This document shows, piece by piece, positions 6,605-8,693 of a stretch of 8,693 nucleotides of DNA. The position numbers and the translations under genes were made by a program. The notes below the pieces were generated by a model. The model was not told the origin of the DNA, searched no databases, and saw only the letters and a program-made list of their open reading frames with translations. Position 1 is the stretch's first letter. Every line of letters begins with the position of its first letter. This DNA is from Candidatus Omnitrophota bacterium. Lineage in GTDB: Bacteria > Omnitrophota > Gorgyraeia > JABMRG01 > JAFGKX01. The DNA is taken from assembly GCA_016928375.1 (NCBI GenBank), contig JAFGKX010000147.1, positions 1 to 8,693 of the forward strand, written 5' to 3'.

Positions 6605-7936
6605 GTATTTTTTTGTGGAAGGAGTTATCTTGAAATCCTCCGACATGCGTACGCCATAAACCCATACGATCCTGCCTGTTGCATCAACAACTACAGGTAT
6701 TGCGCCTCTTTTATCCGAATCTATCTTATCATCCACGAAAATATCCTGCAGGCGTTTATGCTGCTTCATGCCCAGGGGCTTCATTTTATCCGCGCTCTCA
6801 CGGAAGCGTATTTTCAGCGGAAAAGCTATTCTATCCGCATCAAAGTATTCGACATTTTTGGATTTACCCAAAGTTTTGGGCGGACACTTCAGTATAACCT
6901 GCTTTATCTCAATTGGAGCAGGTATTATTTTTTTAACGGCGTTTGTCTTAATCAGAAAATCCAGTGTCCGGGATTTTTTCACAACACTTATTCCGCCGGG
7001 CAGGTGCACCTGTGAATTTAATTTCCTTTTTGAAATCAGGTCTTCTATTTCATCCCAGTGGCGGTAGTCTATCTTGTTTAAATTGCCTTTTACGTTTTCT
7101 ATAGCGAGCCTTACCACGCCTCTTTTTAAAGACGGGTGCATGAATTTGATTTTTTCTAACGAAAGACCTGTTTTGCCCGGGCTTTTAACTGCTGTTTTAT
7201 CAAAAATATTTTTTTGCATGCCGAGTAAGTACTCATAATCTGTCGCAACATTATCAGCCGCTTTCGCAAGAATATTTTTAATTTGCGGCGAAAAGTTTTT
7301 TTCTATATAAGGAATCAATTTGTTTCTTATTTTATTTCTCAAAAATACATCTTTAAGGTTCGAACTGTCATACCTGGGCTTTATTCTTTTTATTTTCAAA
7401 AAGGATAGAATTTCTTTTTTTGATGTTTCCAGCATTGGGCGTACTACTAAAATATTTTTATCGAGCTGTCTTTTTACCGGAATACCGCAAAGCCCGCGAA
7501 GCCCGGAACCTTTTAAAAGCCGCATTAGTACGGTCTCTGCCTGGTCTTCGTTTGTGTGCGCTGTCGCTATTTTGTTTGCCTTTATTTTACCGGCTATATC
7601 AGCCAGAAAACCGTAGCGAATTCGACGGGCGGCATCTTCCAGGGAAAGTTTATTTTTCCGGGCAAAGGCGTTGGCATCCGCTGACTGCGTAAAAAGCGGT
7701 ATGCTAAGCCCGGAGGTTATTTTTTTCACATAAAGTTCATCCTTGTCGGATTCCGCGCCTCTTAAACAGTGGTTAAGATGCGCTGCGCATAAATTTATAC
7801 CTATCTCTTTTTTTAAATAATAAAGCGCCAGCAAAAGACATATTGAATCCGGGCCTCCTGAACAAGCAATGAGCACGGTATCGCCTTTTCTAAGCAGATG
7901 AAATTTATTTATTGTATGTTTTATTTTTTTAAGCAT
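6584..7936 (-). CDS. tilS: tRNA(Ile)-lysidine synthetase
   Basis: TilS attaches lysine to C34 of the minor isoleucine tRNA with a CAU anticodon, using ATP, so that it reads AUA and is charged with isoleucine instead of methionine. The 450 residues are a full-length, E. coli-type protein. The N-terminal PP-loop ATPase domain has SGGPDS (26-31), HLNHCLRG (53-60), and a long conserved block HTNEDQAETVLMRLLKGSGL (127-146) followed by the RGLCGI motif. YDSSN (189-193) and RNKIRNKLIP (200-209) close the catalytic domain. Residues about 370-447 match the TilS C-terminal domain (KMKPLGMKQHKRLQDIFVDD, then GRIVWVYGVR and a final KITPSTKKYL). The start ATG lacks a clear ribosome binding site. The gene follows the PilZ gene by 19 bp. 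A tilS-ftsH pair is common in bacteria. Confidence 0.95.
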   Translation of the reverse strand: MLKKIKHTINKFHLLRKGDTVLIACSGGPDSICLLLALYYLKKEIGINLCAAHLNHCLRGAESDKDELYVKKITSGLSIPLFTQSADANAFARKNKLSLEDAARRIRYGFLADIAGKIKANKIATAHTNEDQAETVLMRLLKGSGLRGLCGIPVKRQLDKNILVVRPMLETSKKEILSFLKIKRIKPRYDSSNLKDVFLRNKIRNKLIPYIEKNFSPQIKNILAKAADNVATDYEYLLGMQKNIFDKTAVKSPGKTGLSLEKIKFMHPSLKRGVVRLAIENVKGNLNKIDYRHWDEIEDLISKRKLNSQVHLPGGISVVKKSRTLDFLIKTNAVKKIIPAPIEIKQVILKCPPKTLGKSKNVEYFDADRIAFPLKIRFRESADKMKPLGMKQHKRLQDIFVDDKIDSDKRGAIPVVVDATGRIVWVYGVRMSEDFKITPSTKKYLRMSIY

Positions 7937-7955
7937 GGGTTTTAAAGGACGGGAT

Positions 7956-8432
7956 TTAACGGGCTATCAGCAATATATAAGTAAAGACAATAGTCAGTGC
8001 GGTAAAAAGCAGAAAAAAATACACAAAAATTCTGGGGCTTTTGCGGACTCTTTTGATGTGCCTTTCTATCATTTTTTGCTGAATATTATCTATTTTTTCG
8101 TATTCCACTCCAAAAAAATAGACGTCAAACGCCGGCTCTGAAACTTTTGTCATCCACTTAACGGTTACTACGGAATCTACGGGAGGAGCGTCGTGAGGTA
8201 TACGAATACTGACTTTCAGCTTGGATTTATACGGAATTAGCTCAAGCCTATCTTTTTCTCTATCAAGCTCGCATTGTATAGAGAGGCCGCCTTTGGCAAC
8301 ATTTCTCGTAATCGCTCTGTATACGCTGCCGTAAGGCTGGCCGCTTTCATCTAAAAGCTGAAAATCTACAAAAAATGCCTGATGAACCCTGGGGTGGCGC
8401 CTGTTTTCTATTTTTGCAATATCGTCTTCCAT
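7956..8432 (-). CDS. PilZ-domain protein with C-terminal membrane anchor
   Basis: Probably a cyclic di-GMP receptor or a structural relative of one. Of 158 residues, about 10-125 form the PilZ-like barrel. ENRRHPRVH at 9-17 supplies the RxxxR arginines (Arg11/Arg12 and Arg15), and NVAKGGL at 44-50 stands where the second motif D/N-x-S-x-x-G is expected, with Ala46 in place of Ser. A later strand block, VTVKWM...FDVYFFGVEY, is also typical. After a helix rich in charge (about 113-134) the protein ends in one strongly hydrophobic segment (about 135-157) and a final Arg, so it is predicted to be tail-anchored with the PilZ domain in the cytoplasm. Start: ATG at 8430-8432 with AAGG six bases upstream. 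No effector domain is fused, so its output partner is unknown. Ligand binding is likely but unproven given the altered second motif. Confidence 0.85.
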   Translation of the reverse strand: MEDDIAKIENRRHPRVHQAFFVDFQLLDESGQPYGSVYRAITRNVAKGGLSIQCELDREKDRLELIPYKSKLKVSIRIPHDAPPVDSVVTVKWMTKVSEPAFDVYFFGVEYEKIDNIQQKMIERHIKRVRKSPRIFVYFFLLFTALTIVFTYILLIAR

Positions 8433-8463
8433 TCTCCGCCTTTATTTTATGTATAAATATTAT

Positions 8464-8469
8464 ATTATA
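8464..8469 (-). promoter_or_regulatory. Possible -10 element upstream of the PilZ gene
   Basis: A perfect TATAAT lies in the 75-bp gap between the tRNA and the PilZ start, about 32 bases before the ATG. No convincing -35 hexamer sits 16-18 bp upstream (the best is TTTCCC at 8487-8492), and the surrounding DNA is AT-rich, so chance is a real possibility. No terminator hairpin separates the tRNA from this gene, so read-through from the tRNA promoter with processing is an alternative. Confidence 0.35.
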
Positions 8470-8507
8470 CACGCAAAAAAAGTAAAGGGAAATTATAGTT
8501 TTTAAAT

Positions 8508-8584
8508 TGGTAGCGGGGAGTGGATTCGAACCACCGACATGCCGGGTATGAGCCGACTGCTCTAACCAACTGAGCTACCCCGCC
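8508..8584 (-). tRNA. tRNA with CAU anticodon, probably elongator tRNA-Met
   Basis: The 77-base gene folds into a complete cloverleaf: a 7-bp acceptor stem (GGCGGGG with CCCCGCT, ending in a G-U pair at 1-72), the D stem GCTC/GAGC, the anticodon stem GTCGG/CCGGC with loop CTCATAC, a 5-base variable loop, and a T arm with TTCGAAT. The anticodon CAU is at 8548-8550, and the 3' CCA is encoded (8508-8510). A CAU anticodon can mean initiator Met, elongator Met or lysidine-modified Ile. Initiator is unlikely because C11-G24 is normal and the three-GC anticodon stem motif is absent. Against Ile2, the acceptor has G4-C69 and G5-C68 rather than the C4-G69 and C5-G68 that E. coli TilS recognises, and loop base 38 is C as in some Met tRNAs. 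Elongator Met is therefore favoured. The tRNA itself is certain; its identity is less so. Confidence 0.93.
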
Positions 8585-8600
8585 TTGAGTGTAGGGCATA

Positions 8601-8629
8601 ATTATACCAAATTAAAAATTCATTAGCAA
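8601..8629 (-). promoter_or_regulatory. Sigma-70-type promoter of the tRNA gene
   Basis: On the minus strand TTGCTA (8624-8629) and a perfect TATAAT (8601-8606) are separated by exactly 17 bp. The predicted start near 8594 leaves a leader of about ten bases before the mature tRNA end at 8584. It sits between the terminator of the upstream unit and the tRNA, where a promoter is needed, and may also feed the genes downstream. Confidence 0.7.
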
Positions 8630-8633
8630 TGAT

Positions 8634-8684
8634 AAAAAATGGGGCCAACTCTCTATTTTTTTAAAAAAATATGAAATTGGCCCT
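8634..8684 (-). terminator. Rho-independent terminator of the off-window upstream unit
   Basis: The arms GGGCCAA/TTGGCCC (8677-8683 with 8642-8648) are perfect 7-bp inverted repeats, extended by one G-T pair. On the minus strand the stem is followed by a run of six T (8634-8639). The loop contains an 18-bp perfect A/T palindrome (8654-8671) that can extend the hairpin. On the plus strand a weaker T-rich tail follows, so it may work both ways. It marks the right-hand boundary of this transcription unit. Confidence 0.65.
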
Positions 8685-8693
8685 ATTTTATTA

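Noticed and set aside
1..8693. Mobile element, defence or biosynthetic island
   Set aside because: All genes are intact, co-directional housekeeping genes in a known type of order; there are no transposase, integrase, toxin-antitoxin or attachment-site signals.

Overview
The window reads as one long leftward (minus-strand) housekeeping gene cluster from a bacterium, with almost no non-coding space. In transcription order, right to left, it holds: an off-window gene's terminator, a tRNA with a CAU anticodon (probably elongator Met), a tail-anchored PilZ-domain protein, tilS, ftsH, folP, cdaA, a short ybbR/cdaR-like gene, glmM, pdxJ, acpS, and probably the first codons of another gene at the left edge. 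No rightward gene is supported.

Organism: the order tilS-ftsH-folP-cdaA-ybbR-glmM-pdxJ-acpS, the AT-rich intergenic and lysine-rich coding composition, and a GC-rich palindromic element inserted in frame inside a protein gene fit an uncultivated lineage. My best guess is Candidatus Omnitrophota or a neighbour in the wider PVC assemblage. This comes from remembered gene order and style and cannot be proved from the window. It is not a mobile or accessory region: all genes are intact and core, and there are no integrases, transposases or CRISPRs.

Layout: 8634-8684 is a terminator closing the upstream unit. 8601-8629 is a good sigma-70-type promoter for the tRNA (8508-8584). A weaker -10 element precedes the PilZ gene (7956-8432). 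tilS (6584-7936) follows after 19 bp. A 57-bp gap before ftsH (4634-6526) carries a candidate promoter overlapped by an exact copy of one arm of the HrcA operator CIRCE. From ftsH to acpS every junction is 0-2 bp or an overlap (TAAATG, ATGA, a 20-bp overlap, TTGA), which implies strong translational coupling and one mRNA.

How the genes work together: the cluster joins protein quality control (FtsH), folate synthesis (FolP), pyridoxal phosphate synthesis (PdxJ), activation of acyl carrier protein (AcpS), isoleucine decoding (TilS), and the cdaA-cdaR-glmM module, which couples c-di-AMP signalling to amino-sugar synthesis for the cell wall. With the PilZ protein upstream, proteins linked to c-di-AMP and c-di-GMP lie side by side.

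The points most worth a second look are the double 21-bp palindromic insertion coding 14 extra residues in PdxJ, a smaller hairpin-coded linker in GlmM, the CIRCE half-site in front of ftsH, the one-domain CdaR and the Gly variant of the CdaA DGA motif. I did not find a clearly undescribed multi-gene system.
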